Shown piece after piece: positions 46,351-59,340 of a stretch of 64,000 nucleotides of DNA. The stretch spans positions 51,783,220 to 51,847,219 of the forward strand of contig NC_087063.1 in assembly GCF_963678635.1 (NCBI RefSeq), in the 5' to 3' direction. The notes under the pieces are model-generated. The model was not told the DNA's origin, made no database searches, and saw only the letters and a program-made list of their open reading frames with translations. The translations under genes and the position numbers were made by a program. Position 1 is the stretch's first letter. The number at the start of each line of letters is the position of its first letter. Origin of the DNA: Symsagittifera roscoffensis (lineage: Eukaryota; Xenacoelomorpha; Acoela; Convolutidae).

Positions 46351-48480
46351 AGTTAAAATCTTGTTAAAATAAACATAATGGGAGTATGCTAGTGAGATTG
46401 GTTAGCCAACTCGGCAAACAGAAAGGTAAAAAAAGCACAAAGCTCAAAATAGCCCAAGATCCGAGAAATTGGTCCCGTCTGTGAAGGAAAACTGGAGGGG
46501 GGATAGAATGTGATAACGGTTCCCGAAAATGCAAATCGCCAAATTGGGACTCGGTACCTAGCAAAAGGAAAGACCCCAAAACTTAGTATATGGAACCCTT
46601 CGGACCCCTACTTCCGGTTTTATAGCCTGTGCAAATAAACCCCCTTTTGACTTCCAGAAACTATTTCTTGACCCCTGGTGACCCTAGAAAGCGGAAATTT
46701 GTAGAGTTGGTAGCTAGTGGTAGGACAAGCATGGCGTTTGAGTTTAGACCGAATCCGATGATCCGACAGGAAGTTATTAGCACTGGGGAAAATTACCCGT
46801 GGAACTAAAAATAGGCAAGTTGGGGGAAAAATGAGCAAACGCATATTGATTTTATGGCGTTAATGTGTAGTAGACCCAGGCCTTGGAAAAAGACGTCTTG
46901 CAAGCAAACCCTCTCCGTTGGCTCCTTTCGGTGTTAATAGCCAATCCCCGGAAAAGGTGATAATGAGCCTTTGAAAAGTGAAAACTCGGGGAGTAATAAC
47001 CGGGAAAGAATGGAACTTGGCAGGTGGGGTCCCCAACCGGCTCTGAACTCATTGACATTTGCTTGACCTCTGGTGACCCCGGGGTGACCCTTAATTGACA
47101 ATGGAAATGTTACCCCCAGAATGGCTCGGAAATACACGAAAAAGTACATAGCGACAGTGCTGACTCCCCATGAGTATCCTGGGGTGTAGGACGAGAACGG
47201 AACTCACTTATGGGTAGGGGACTAGGAGAAGCTTAGATAAGGGATTGGAAAGAGTTAAAAAAAGTCCTGTCCTTTATAAAATTTTATAGAATATTGGAAT
47301 TGCAAGAAGGGACTTAGTTAATACTGGGGTCAGCCATAGCTTGACTAATGCACTAGGAGTAGGTATTTGAAAATGGTGCCGAAATAGTCAAAAAATGATT
47401 GTTGCACAGGTGCAGAAGGAATGGGAGCTAAATCATCAGAGTAATATGGGGGAGACGATATATTGTTTTAGCTTCTGAGGGGTTGTTTATTGGCTTGATC
47501 GGACCCCAGGAGGGGGAACGGCTTTTCCCTAAGGCCTAGGCGATTGAAACTGGAATAGATCCCATGTCAGATTTTTTGGACCTCTACGAGTAGGGATTTC
47601 AGCGGATTCGTGGGTTCCTTACCTGTGGGTGCAGAAAAATGTGTGGGAAAAACCAAATAATTCATTTTTGCGCGATTTTTAGTTGAGGTTTAGTTGAACG
47701 TAAAATTTAATTCAAGCAATCTGAATAGCCACTGGGAGATTAGCCTTCAGAACTGGTGTACCTAAGGGAACCTTTAGCTTACAGGACGAACGTGGAATGC
47801 ACTGCAGTGAATATCGGGACCTATATGGAAGGGGGGATATTCAATTATACCGGTGTAACAATAGACATACCTGTGGGAGCATTGGTACGCGTCTTTTAGA
47901 ACAGAGAGAAAAGTTAACCAAAACCAAGAGAAGTTGCTAGTTCCGATCGTAAATTTTGAGAGGTTAACACTGAGTGCTTGTGTAGCCTGACTGTTAACCT
48001 TGGTACGGATCGAAGTGGGAACCCCTTCTAGAAGCTTGAAAAAACTGTCAATTTAGAGATTGGATTCGGGGGATGCTTAAGAGACAATCGAGTTAGGAGA
48101 ACCCATCTCAAATTGAACTGTGAGATCGAAATATTATTTAGCCAGAGTTAATTCTTCATTAGCAAAACATTTTGTCATTACCTGATAATTCCATTAATCC
48201 GATTTACTTTACGTGTGTTACGCGTGTTACGTGTGTTGATTGAAAGTAACTTTGCGGGCTCTTTTTGTCCACGCGTAATCGATATACTTTAAGAAGAAGT
48301 GAGAGTAACAGCGAAAAATTAAGAGACTTACGCGGGGCTAGCAATTTTTACAGGCGATTATATAAAAGAACCACCACAAATAATTCGCAAGCGATTGCTT
48401 GAATGATCTTGGCCCCCATTGATTTGAATAATCAGGGAATTTTTAGTTGAAGCAGATTCCCCAAACTTACAATGTCAAAG
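46351..48480. other. GC-richer non-coding block of unknown nature
   Basis: Base composition is visibly less AT-rich than the surroundings. Frames on both strands are short. TTGACCCCTGGTGACCC at 46,668 and TTGACCTCTGGTGACCCC at 47,063 are related, about 395 bp apart. TACGTGTGTTACGCGTGTTACGTG occurs near 48,213. No RNA gene or domain recognised. Confidence 0.4.
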
Positions 48481-48689
48481 GATTTCTGAAAAAAAATCTT
48501 GATTGATGTTTGAAAACCAAATGAAGAGGGATATATAAAAACAATTTTTGAAAATCAGAGATTCTCCATAAAATGTTGTATCTATTATTTCAGTCAAGAC
48601 AACACGTTGGGCACTTGTGCCTTGGGTATCTATCAAGTAACACTATGAAATACTTTAAATGGTTACACGACGGATCATCAATAGCGGAT

Positions 48690-48830
48690 TTAGGGGAGGT
48701 GGGAGGGTTTGGGCGGACGTTTCCTTTAACCCTTTAGGAGTTCGACCACCTGCTGACCCAAAGATTCCTCTTTTGTACTATTTTGAGATATCCACTTTGG
48801 CTGCTGACCTTAAAAATCTTCTAGAGGTGC
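48690..48830 (-). repeat. inverted copy of the 45.1-kb repeat
   Basis: Its reverse complement contains GGATATCTCAAAATAGTAC and CCCCTAAATCCG, as at 45,090-45,190. It is a dispersed copy in the opposite orientation. Confidence 0.65.
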
Positions 48831-49849
48831 TTTAGGCGCTAATATTCACTATTTTTGATGGGGGAGCGCGCCAAAAAAGCTCAATTTTTTGGTCAAAGTT
48901 TTGCAAAAATTTTTCAAAAATATTTTGAAAATTTTGCCTACGGCGCAGAAAAATTGCTCTAAGTAGGGTGTTGTAAATGCTTTAGGAGAGCTCGGAAATC
49001 AAATTAGTCAACCTAAAAAATACAAACTCGACAAAATTTTCGATTTTTTTTTTGTAAAAATTGGTCCCCCTCGAAAATGTTCTAGATCGATCCCTGAGTA
49101 TCATAACGAAGCCAGTCGCATTTTGAAAACAGAAACATAACAAAAACTGTCCTGATTTCATAGAAAAATTGTTTTGAACTTTTTGCTTTTTAGTTTTTTT
49201 CTCGGTTTGCTGCGCTTTCCTTTCATTACTTGCGTTTGGCGGTATTAACAAGAAAACCCAGTATGTTTTTTTCATTCTTTCAGTTTTTAGTCACCGCCAA
49301 AGTTTTAAAATATTTTTGTTTGTTTGACAATATAGGTCTGTTGAAAGCGTTGTACGCTATGTGTTTTTATAAATATCTCTTGTAAAAACTCAAAAATTCG
49401 CTCAGAACAAAATTCTGGCTTAAAACCTTTGAATATTTGGAGAAAGTGACGAAATATAATTGATTGGCAATGTTTTTTTATGCATGTTAAGTTCGGTTGG
49501 TAATGAACTCTTTTTCTCAACTTTTTTAAAACTACCCTATAATTTGTATATCTTGAGTTCAAAATTGAAAAAAAAAAAACATTTCCCTGCAACCGATTTC
49601 TCTAAACAATGGTAGGTGAAAAAATTCCAAATTGGCCACATTAGATGGTAAGTTGGCGCTGAATTAAGTCCGTCCAAATTGAACTGAAGCAACTAAAGTG
49701 ATCCAATTAACTTGTTACTTGACGAAAAACGTTTGATTTTCCACCCGGAAATAAGTGAGGGACAAGGTTTTACAGCAAATGTGAAACCAACCGCAGATAA
49801 TTTGAGAGACAGCCTACCTTGATATGAGCAATCTGCGTTATGTACGAGG
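48831..49849. other. no gene recognised
   Basis: AT-rich. Minus-strand open frames at 49,275-48,982 and 49,592-49,305 show no family signature and biased composition. Confidence 0.4.
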
Positions 49850-49994
49850 TATTGTACTCATAGAATATTTTCAGATAAGGTACACAGTCTGTCCGTCACG
49901 CCATCTTATTTTCGGCCGGATAGGTTCGTGCAAATTCTTAGCCCAATACCAATCTTAATCTTACTCTTATATCTCCAAGTCTCAAAAAATCTAG
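49850..49994. mobile_element. half copy of the palindromic MITE
   Basis: Matches the left arm of the element at 748-1043 (shared GGATAGATTCGTGCAA-type block and AATCTTAATCTTACTCTTA) and stops near the palindrome centre, where the candidate LTR of element B begins. Confidence 0.7.
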
Positions 49995-51667
49995 TGTATT
50001 CTAGTCTTTGCGAGTTACTTCATGGAGTTTATCCAGAAGGAGAATAACTGTAGCTTAAGATTTATTGAAATTGATCTGGTGCTGAAATTACAAGCAGTTT
50101 CAGCACTTACGAATAAGTGTCAATGTTAGTGATGGAATATGGTTGGTTAGTTAGCAATATTTTGTAGAGATAGTTTTATCAAAAATATATTTGGGTTATA
50201 GATACTAGTTTCGAACTGGTTCGACTCATCTGTGGTTTAGAGAGTCTTTTGGTTTTTAATTGTTTATTGTAGTGAACGACGGGTGAAGTAGTTTTCTTCT
50301 AGAGTTTGAGCAGTAACTTATTGAAGAGAGGAGAGATGTAGGTGTTTGGGTAGAGAGAAGAAGATCGTTTGTTCGTGTTTCAAAAATGAGTCTCGTTGAC
50401 CGTGGATTATTTTGGGTGATTGTGTCAAGACTTGAGATCGATGCAATGATGTATCGGTTTCGTTAAGCTTAGAGGGAGATTACGTCCAGGGTGAAGTTTG
50501 ACTTTTCCGTGTGAAGTGCCAAGTGACTAGGATCGGTATGTGAGATCAACATCGAGATGACCATTGTTCTGTTTCAATGGAGTTCCTTTGCTGCGGTGTT
50601 GAGTTCATTTTTTAAACCCTTTGAGGGTAGTGAATACGGCAACAAACCAAATAGATTTGCCATTCCAGAGTTGGAATTTAATCGAGTTTTCATCTGCTTT
50701 GCTGCTCATTCCTTGGGCTCTAAGAAATATTTACATCGTATTGCATTAATATATCTACATAATGTTAGTGAAGGCAATTTTTAGTTATGTTTTATTGTTA
50801 GTCATTTTTGCAAAAGCTTTTTGTTTTAGTTCAGTTAGATTAAAGAGTTGCTCACACTGGAGCCACTCTTATCAAAAAAAAGAGTATCGGAATCGTAGTG
50901 CATGGTGTGGGCATGCACTTCGAACGTAATCTTTTTGGTGGATGAGGTCAGAGTGGGTTACATTTTAAACTCAACTTTTTTGTTTCATTTTCATTAGGTG
51001 TTTTTCTCTTTTTGTTTTGATTGTGTCCTTTTCTCAAAACTAAAATTGTTTGTTTTGGGTTTTATTCGGTTTGTTTTATTTTATTCAGTTTCAATAAAAC
51101 ATGAAAGAGGGTTTCAGAAGAATACCGTGGGACTTTCTTTCTTAGTCATGGTTTTATCTTGTGGTTTCTTGGCGCTAGTAAAACACTTTAAATAGTTTAG
51201 CTTACTTTAAGAACTCTTTCCAACCGGGTTAAGGGAAAAGTTGAAACGTGTGAAAACCAATTGAATTTGTAATCAGTGAAAGTTGAAACTTAAAATTCAT
51301 TATTTAAACTATTTTTCGTGGGCGAGCAAAGCGAATTGTGGAAAGAGTGTGCAATTTATGGGCGAGTAAAGAGAATTGAAATTTATAAAAGAAGCGTCTT
51401 CTAAAAAAGATTAATTTTCTTCAAATTATTTGCAATTTTTTATGATTTTACTGCTCTTTGAAAAAGAAATTTTACTACTTTAAGTATATACTGCAATTAT
51501 TAAATTAGATTAGAAAAACTTGTAGAAAAAAGAGTTTACAATTTTTAATTTATTTGGTTTGTTTCAGATGAGTGAAAGGTGAAATCTAAAACAAAAAAGT
51601 GAGACACATATGAAGAATGGTTAGTATTTTTTGTATTTGTTAGTTAAAATATCTAATTAAACTAACA
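49995..51667 (-). repeat. candidate 3' LTR of element B
   Basis: Plus-strand limits TGTATTCTAG at 49,995 and ACTAACA ending at 51,667 give TG...CA ends with a short inverted match. The part 50,840-51,415 matches the element A LTR body in reverse. The left limit coincides with the break in the MITE half copy. Unusually long, with no clear polypurine tract; the partner LTR lies outside the window. The open frames in it (for example 50,557-50,784) are not supported as genes. Confidence 0.45.
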
Positions 51668-52760
51668 AAGGGTTGTCTTCGTCAAAACATCCATTAGGGA
51701 AATAAGTGCGAATAGTGTCTGATGATGCGAGGAGTTTTGCAAGCATGCAGATGACGTTTTTAGTTTGAAGAAGGGGCCATCGAAGCTCGATGCTCGGATG
51801 ATGTTGTGCTCTTCGTTATTCAGTGAGACATGCGATGTATTTTGGATTAAGTTATAGAGTTTGTGATTATATTTTGTATTCTGTATGTATACTAGTATGT
51901 GGACTCAGATGGGCTGTATATGCGTGGGGAATAATTAGTGGGCGGGATTCTTCAATGTCGAAGGACTTGGTTAGTGGGCAGAAAATATACATTTGTCTGA
52001 TGGGATCATAGTTACGGAGGATGCCGTGTATGTTAATATTTTTTATACCATAATCAAAATTTAGAAAGTATGGTGATTTGCATTTGGAGTTAATAAATGT
52101 AAATCTGTGCTGTGGATTTCGTTAGTTATGTAGTGTTGTTGAAAAAATTTATAATAGCTGTATATGTGAGGTAACTTTGTGCGTAACATATTTTCATGTG
52201 AACAGTGCAAGTCGCGTTCCTTGGGTGCGAGGAAGTTAAATGTTAGTATAAAGTGGTTATTTTTTATTAAAGTAGGATTCATAAGCGTTAGTGTTTTTGA
52301 GTGCTGTGGAAATAATTTTGTCATATATTTGATTCATGTTATCAAGGAGAAATACATATTCTGATTCTACGAAAAAATTTTCAATTAATTGAGGGCCAGT
52401 GTTAGGGTCATCTTCTGTAGCTGTGTCTTCCATATATCGTGCAATAGCGTGATCGTAATGGTTAATTGAAATTCTGTTGGCTTTTTGTGCTACGAAACTA
52501 TCTGTAGTTTGGGTTAGTTCTAAAGTCTTAAATTGTTTTTCATGATGTGCGGTAGTTAAGTTGTGTAATCTGGATTGACATTTTTCAGTATCGGCTGGGT
52601 TATTGTATAAGGGGAAGGCTAGTGGGTTATTGAAGTTGTGGTATGAGGTCCATGATATGATGCTATACTCATCAACGTAGTTCCATTGGTCGTTCTTCTT
52701 AGTGGTTTGGTAGTAAGTGTACTGTGGGAAGAATGGTATGTTGTAATTCAAAAATTTCAT
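51668..52760 (-). pseudogene. ORF4, conserved C-terminal part, element B
   Basis: Minus strand. A 167-codon open frame at 52,760-52,257 contains PFFPQYTYYQTT, SWTSYHNFNNPL and HAIARYMEDTATEDD. It continues after a frame change at 52,324-52,061 (FLAPKERDLHCSHENML) and again near 52,000 (NYDPIRQMYIF). All blocks have counterparts in element A at 17,485-18,707. Less damaged than A at the C-terminus, where A has a stop in place of Trp. Unknown family. Confidence 0.6.
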
Positions 52761-53790
52761 AGTGCTAATATGAAGTGGGTGAAGAGAAAGTAGTCGGCGT
52801 GGTCGATGTGGTGAAGTACTTGGGGTTGAGCATTGGGATGCTTTGTTAGAAGACTCTGTGGGCTCGGGATTCTACTGCTATGGGTCTTTGGTCTGAGGAT
52901 TCAGAGCAAAAATTTGAACGTGATAGCTGATGAACTGTTAGTGTATTAGTGTTTTGAAGCTGTTGCTGTAATTTGATAAAATTGTCTAGTTCAATTTCTA
53001 GTGCTTCAGTGACGGGGCTAGGGGGTGGGTCTGGTCACTGGTCATTGGGGAAAGTTTTGGTGTTGCATCGGTGTAGGAAGAGGGGGCTGGGGAGGTTTCA
53101 TCGGGAAGTTGAGTATGGATTGGACGGAAGAGAGGGTTCGTAATTTTGAAGTTGATCTGGGGTATCGATATCGGAGTTAGTAAATAGTGAAACTGCGTTA
53201 AAACTCTGTGCGTGGAATCATCGGAACCCATGCGTGGGAGATAGTAGTGAGTTTGTATGAGGGAGAAGAACGAGGTCAGAAAGGGAAATGCCAGAGGAGT
53301 GACGTTAGAGGTTGGATCGGTAGGAAAGGGAACGGTTTAGGGATCCAATCTGGCGGCTCATCGTGGGCTAAAAAGATGGTTGTTTTGAGAACGGAAATTG
53401 GTGCTGTGTGATTGTTCTACAATATGTTCATATGTGTCGTCAATATTTGGCTGGTGAATTACTATATGAGAAATTAGACTTTGTGGGTAGCTATGATTTG
53501 GAGAGATGTACTCTTTTCTCGCTATTTTTCCATAGTTTCATGGTACTAAAGTTAAAGGTTGGTTATTTTAAACTTTGTAACTGAGGTGCTGTAGGTTTTG
53601 GATTTGTATTTTCTTGTGAAGTATCATATGCGTTTAGTGTGGTTGATAAAATTTTGTAATATTCACTAATTTGAGCGTCTAAAAGAAAATATTCAGAAAA
53701 TATTGAGATGGAAAAAAATCCGAAAATCCTGCAAATAACATGCGTGCTACACTTGCTTATTTGTTTACTTGAGTTGGTATGGCGCATGTT
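52761..53790 (-). pseudogene. ORF4, N-terminal low-complexity part, element B
   Basis: Minus strand. Open pieces 53,787-53,563 and 53,231-52,998 are Ser/Thr/Asn/Pro-rich and match the tandem units of element A (landmarks DAQISEYYK and LSPMTSDQ). B has this segment once, so the fourfold arrangement in A is derived. Confidence 0.55.
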
Positions 53791-55960
53791 TTGTAGATTC
53801 CTTGCAATATTTAGAAGAGGAATCTACAAAAACTCAACGTGCTTTCTGGTGAGATTTTTTTTAATGATGACATAAGAGTAAGGTATTGGATGAGGTAGTA
53901 TTTATCTTCATTTAGGTCTAGCTGCAATACCTTGTGGCTATTTTCAGATCCACATGGGACGGCTGTATCCCAAAAATATGTGCGTCTGAAAAGTGTGTCA
54001 ACAAGATGTACTTTATTTTTTGTAGAATATAGGGATTCTTTTATAACACCATTGTGGTCAAAAACCTATAATGGTGATACTTGTTGTACCAAGGAAGTTT
54101 TCCTAGATACTCAATAAAATTTGATCTGTTTCCTGATAACAAATATCCTGCATAAGGTATCTTTAATACTGCTAATGCATGTGATTGTAATAATTGTGTT
54201 CATTCGATTTCACATAGGTGATGGAGTGTTTCTAATTCGGATAATGACAATTCTTGAAAAATTCTACTTATTGTGCAATCCAGTGTATAACATAGTGGAT
54301 TGCGCAGAAGTAAGTTTTATTCATGAGTGATAGTTCTTGTAAACGTGTGCTACTTTTATCCTGTGGACGAAGTTTTCCAACAGCGTTTCCTGTATTTTTT
54401 AAAAAGGTCACTGGGATGTAAGAGTTGTAGTCGTTACAACTTTGGTAGGGATAAGCCGTTTTAACGATTAATTTTCCTGTTTTCATGTCGAAAACTTTTT
54501 CGTACTCGACATGAATTTCGGAATATTGTTTTTTATAAAGTCTTGGAGTATATTTGCAAGCGACTGCTGTTCCAGGGTAAATTTGGAAGCATGTTAGTTT
54601 GTTTTCTATTCCATCGATATTTAATAGACGTTGTTCCTTTGATCGCATTTTATCAGGGTTTATTTTTTCAAAATTAAGTGATTCCAAGGAGTATTTTTGA
54701 TGAAATTGAATCATTCTTGCGCGATTGTTAGCAACTTGAAATGTGGTACATGTGTTTTCAGAGAACCAAACTATGGTTTTCTGGAATCTTCGAGTGTCAG
54801 GATTGCAATAACTTTGATCGTTCATACCTTGATACAATTTAGTGTGTTCTTCTAAATCTCGTGTAAATTGTTTTTTTTTTCTAATTGATTTTTCCAATCA
54901 AAAACATCATTTCTTGGTTTCCTTTATTTTTTGTGTCGGCTTTACAATTACAAGGGTTATTTATACCAATGTGTGATATCCAATTTTTGTCGTGTAGATC
55001 ACAATTTAAAAGTCCGTGTGCGCTGCGGAATGGGTATTTATCGTCTAATTTTATATGACCTTGGTATATTTCAAGTTCTGCTTGATGTGCAGAGTCTGGA
55101 AAGACTTGAAAACTTACACGTTAGGATTCGTGTCTTTGTTCTTAGTTAGTTTTTGTCGTTTTTGTTCGTTTTTACATATTTCAGGGTTGAGATGTAGGAG
55201 TCTTTCGATGTTGCTTTGGAAAAAAGATTCGTGATCCAGTCTATTTTTGTTTCCCTTTTTTTACTCTGAAAATTTTGCTGTGAGAATATATCCTGTTAAA
55301 ATGGTAGCTCGTTATTTGAATAGAGTGTTGCTACTATATTTGTTGATTATATTTCTAGTGGTTCAGATAGGCATTAGATTACTTAGTTTATTGCATATTT
55401 ATGTAGTCTTTTTTGTTCATTTTTTGTAGTGACAACCATAATTTGTAACTTGCAAGTCTTGTGGTCCTGTTCGACAGGAGGGAACTTGATGAGATGTGGG
55501 TTCTAAAAAAATAAGGGGGAAAAGGTTTTGAGAAGAAAAGCTTTCAAAGATACATGTGTAAGAGAATCCTAAATATGGGTTATAGAATGTTTTATTTCAA
55601 GAGTCTTTTCTGTGTATCTATCGCATTTAAAGATAAGTTGTGTTGTTATAAATGTGGGAAGTGAAAATTGAGATGTTATATTTGGCGGACTAAGGGGTAG
55701 TGGGTGATGATTTAAATTATTTAGTTTTACTGTCTTGTGTAAGGATCTGTATTTTGTGTTCCTGTATGTCTTTGTGAATATCGTGTCTGTTTTGGTAATC
55801 TGTTTAGTGCCCAATTATGTAATCTACTGCTATCAAGATGTTCACCAAATAGGGGAGGTGATATGAATATGTTGCAACCTAATCATAGGGGCATATTATT
55901 ATCTAAAAATTCTCGGATGTTTCTGACGATAGATCTATAGGATCTTGTACTAAACTTGGT
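53791..55960 (-). pseudogene. env-like ORF, element B
   Basis: Minus strand. The best preserved piece is a 209-codon frame at 54,897-54,268 with at least seven Cys. Upstream, 55,150-54,900, are blocks containing GHIKLDDKYPF and NPCNCKAD in other frames; a poly-A run near 54,870 marks one frameshift. Downstream it decays to about 53,800, and a part present in A is missing. Position after integrase and the Cys-rich extracellular-like composition suggest an envelope-type glycoprotein; no fusion peptide or anchor could be fixed. Element A has the same region in pieces. Confidence 0.5.
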
Positions 55961-56645
55961 TCACCTTGAGTGAATATTTGTGTCATCCAATGTCGAGGAC
56001 GTTGTTTTGAAGTAGGAGGATTGAAAGGATTTTCACGAATTTGTTCAGAAGTGAAGGTTGATCCTAAATACTCCAATGGGATATTTGGAGTATTTTGTTG
56101 TGAAACTGTTTGTAAGAATTGGGGTTGGTATTTTCTTTGTATTACAAGAAAGATATAAAGGATTTTGAGATGGTGATGGTGGTATACTAAAATTAACTCT
56201 TGCAGAAATTCTAATTTTTGGGGATGGATTATTTGTCTTTCTATTGTAGATGTTTGGTTTTGATTTTACTTGGATGTCTTGTTCTATTAAGATCTTGTTT
56301 TAGAGAAAGATGGTGGTTATATGTTGATTCGTATTATGGTTCGCTTAGGGGTGCGTGGCGGACTACTGGTATCAACGGTCCAGATAATAACGCGTGTCTT
56401 TCTTCGAATCTGTAGGGATTTTCTTGAAATTAATTGCGTGTTGATGATTGAGATTTGTTTGTTTGACTAGACGTTGCTGTCTTTGGGAGTTTTTGGGATG
56501 TCGAAGTCGGTGGGGAGTGTTGGGTTGGTTGTTGATTAGCAATTTTGGAAAACTCTAGCTATTTTTCTTTATGAATGAAATCTATGTTGTTTGAAATTTT
56601 CTTCTTTAAAAATGATTAAGAGAATTGTAGCTAGTGCAAAGGTGA
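55961..56645 (-). other. linker between membrane ORF and env-like ORF, element B
   Basis: Low-complexity region with short frames, equivalent to 10,191-10,783 in A. The block FTQGEPSLVQDPIDLSS near 55,960 marks the start of the env-like part. Confidence 0.4.
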
Positions 56646-57103
56646 TTATTGCCTTTTTAAACATTTACTTATTTTCAAAATTAGGGAAACGAGGAAGGTG
56701 ACAAAAATTACGAAAAGAGGAAAGATGTCTTTCTTATTGAATAAATGTCTTACCCATTTAATACTTCTTGAAATATCGTATCTGAGGAGGGGGTCAAGGA
56801 GAGTTTTGAGAAATTTAGGTAGGCTTTTATGAGGGAGTGAAAAATTACAAAGAGACTGCAAAAAATTATGAAAAAGGGGAGGAATTTTTCAAGGGTCATT
56901 ATGATAAAAAAAAACACTAATTTGAATAGATTGTAGAAATTGAAAGAAGTTTTGAAGTTATCATTTTTGGATTTTGAACTGTTCGAGAGAAGAGCATTTG
57001 AAAAATTATTTGGTTTGTCGAATTGTTTTGTATTTTTCGAATCGAAAATCGAGTGTGGCCAGGTTTTGTTTTGATTTTTGAGAAATGGGTTGTATATGGG
57101 CAA
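56646..57103 (-). pseudogene. membrane-segment ORF after pol, element B
   Basis: Minus strand. Two overlapping frames (57,103-56,750 and 56,861-56,646) contain strongly hydrophobic stretches (for example LVFFFIIMTL and FVIFVTFLVSLILK) followed by Lys-rich ends. Together they suggest two membrane passes split by a frameshift. Matches 9778-10,190 of A in order and composition. No family recognised. Confidence 0.45.
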
Positions 57104-57429
57104 TTTTTGGTGAAGTGAAGTCTGGAGGTCTAAGAATAAGCCTCCTAGTTTTGTTTTTAATTACTGGATGGTTAGGGGTTTTGTAAAGTTGTACTGACTT
57201 TAGGCTAAGTGATCATGGCGGATTTTGTTTTTAGGCTAGATTAAAATTTTTTCTTGGAAGAAACGTGGGGTATAGAGTGACAAAATATTGTTAATTTTTG
57301 TACCGGCTGATAGGGGAGGGTTGTAACATTTATATTTAGTTTATTTAGTTGTCAAATATAAAAGTGTTAATTGTTTGACCTGTGCGTTTTTTAGTTACAA
57401 ATTCATGTTTGTTTGAAGAAAGCAATTTC

Positions 57430-58130
57430 TCGGCTAAAGAAGTGAAAAAGATCTTCTGGTGATTAAAATGATCTTCATCGTGCGTATGTAATGATAGATT
57501 ATAACAAATTGATTCTTTTGTAAGTTGACAGTAACCTTTTTTGAGAAATTTGCTGTGAACGTTATCGGTTTTCGTGGTTTTTGAGTAAAAACCATTTCAT
57601 ATGGTGATAGTCCTAAAGTTGTTGTTGTTTGTGAATTATAAGCTAAGGAGTGTAGTTTCACTTCAGTTGACCATTCGGTATAATTAATGTCATTTCCATT
57701 AATGATACACCTAAGGTATTCCTGTTGCGAACGGTTCATACCTTCGACTAAACCATTAGTCCATGGGACATGAGATGTTCGAGGTGCATTTTAAATGTTA
57801 TAAGGATGGCATATTGCGATTATTTCATTATTTATGAAATCAGTGCCATTGTTTGTGACAAGGATTTCTGGTAATTCAAATTTAGCTATTCAATATTCGT
57901 AGAGGTTCAGGATTGAGTGTTACGTAGTGGATAAATGCATCAACTATTACCATTACATATGAATTTCCTTCTGACGAGGGTGATATAGGGCCTTTCGAAT
58001 CAACTTAAGTTTTGTGATTAAAACATAAGCTTTGTTCTTTAAAGTTTTGTTTTTCTGCCAATTATTTTTTTAGTGGATCTGGTTTATTAAAATGACATGT
58101 TATGCAATCATTACAAAGATTTTTTTTTCT
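57430..58130 (-). pseudogene. integrase, element B (second catalytic Asp reads Asn)
   Basis: Minus strand. DCITCHFNK near 58,105 ends the zinc-binding part. DSKGPISPSSEGNS near 58,000 carries the first Asp. The second motif reads TNNGTDF, with Asn at 57,851-57,853 where element A has Asp. LVEGMN near 57,740 carries the Glu. A clean open frame 57,739-57,434 follows (LGLSPYEMVF). It then stops without a recognisable C-terminal domain. Confidence 0.75.
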
Positions 58131-59340
58131 TCAAATTGAGGCTTTTGGAAAGTTTAAATTTTGAACGAAATTGGAGTATGTTTTTTCTCTTCCTGTTTGT
58201 CCTTTTGTATTTAAAGAATGTGAGATTTGAAATGCTAGGAAAATTATACTCAATGGTAGACAGGGTACTTTTAGTTCAGAGGTTTGTTATTTCAAGATGT
58301 CAGTATTCTCATTTTTTGTTGGATTATTAAGTTTTCTAAGATATCTATGAAGTGTTTTATTTTTCTAGAATCGTGATATCTGCTTTTACAGGTTTTGTTT
58401 TTTGTTTGTGCCAAGAGTTGAGTTGTTTTATGACAGGCTCAGAGTTTTGATATTTTTTGTAGTAATTTCCGTGTTATCTTTTCTGTACTCGGTAGAAAAA
58501 TGTTTTCAGTTTCTGTTTTTGAAAGGGGTGCATTTAAATAGGGTAAATTTAAAATTTTACTCTAAAACTGGGGGACCTGATAAACTTATTTTATCAGTTA
58601 GTTTTTCCTTTTCTATTAAAAGCAAGAGCTCTTTCTTGTACTCTTTTTGTTAAAGTGGATTTTGTTGTGTGTTGTTTTTGATCCATGATGAAAATGGTAT
58701 CGATTTGAATGTAGATTTTCGTAATAAGTCTACTTCGTGATGATTATTTTGGCAATCAAAGTATAATGAGAAATAGTGTAAAATTTTTATTTGTGCATTG
58801 TCAAGATCGGTTTTCCTTGCATATTGGCATTCCAATATTGATGATGTTTTGTCCTTTGTAAGAAAAGATTTTATGTTGTGTGGTATTTCTACTTTCGTTT
58901 TCCTGGTTATTAATTCAGGTGGTGTATTTTGGCCGAGTGGATATGGTAATGCAAGTTTTTTTCCTGCAGTTCAAACTCGATGTAAATTTGGGAAATTCAT
59001 TAAAATTAAAGGAAATCTCCAAAATCTATGGTTTTGATTTGATTTTTGTGTATATAGAAGAAATTTAGGTTTGTGATCTGTGAATAAAAATGTTGAATGT
59101 TTTGATCCGAGGGTTAAAAATTCGTATTTTGTAGGAGTATGTGTTATAGCTGTGCATTTTCTCATAAGTGTAGAGAGTAACTTCAGCTTGTGTAAACAAC
59201 CTTGTTTTTCTTGAGATTAGGTTCATTTTATGTGTACCTTTGTGTTATTGTAATAATGCTGCACCGATTCCAAAATTTGAAGCATCACACATAATAAAAC
59301 AGTCTATAACATTATTACTTTTAAAGACATAGTTAGTTTA
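58131..59340 (-). pseudogene. RNase H and connection region, element B
   Basis: Minus strand. CDASNFGIGAALLQ at about 59,290-59,245 keeps the RNase H catalytic Asp. Further open pieces lie at 59,165-58,971 (KYEFLTLGSKHS, FTDHKPKFL) and 58,835-58,650 (linker with DLLRKSTFKSIPF). Frames change several times. Confidence 0.65.

Noticed and set aside
47520-47570. Possible rRNA-like motif (CCTAAGGCCTAGGCGATTGAAACTGG)
   Set aside because: Only a few short matches to conserved rRNA phrases and no further rRNA order or structure around it.
48982-49592. Minus-strand open frames of 95-97 codons
   Set aside because: Low-complexity Phe/Lys-rich composition from AT-rich DNA, no start context, no family resemblance.
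50557-50784. 75-codon open frame beside element B
   Set aside because: Inside the candidate LTR, no domain, no counterpart in the element A LTR.
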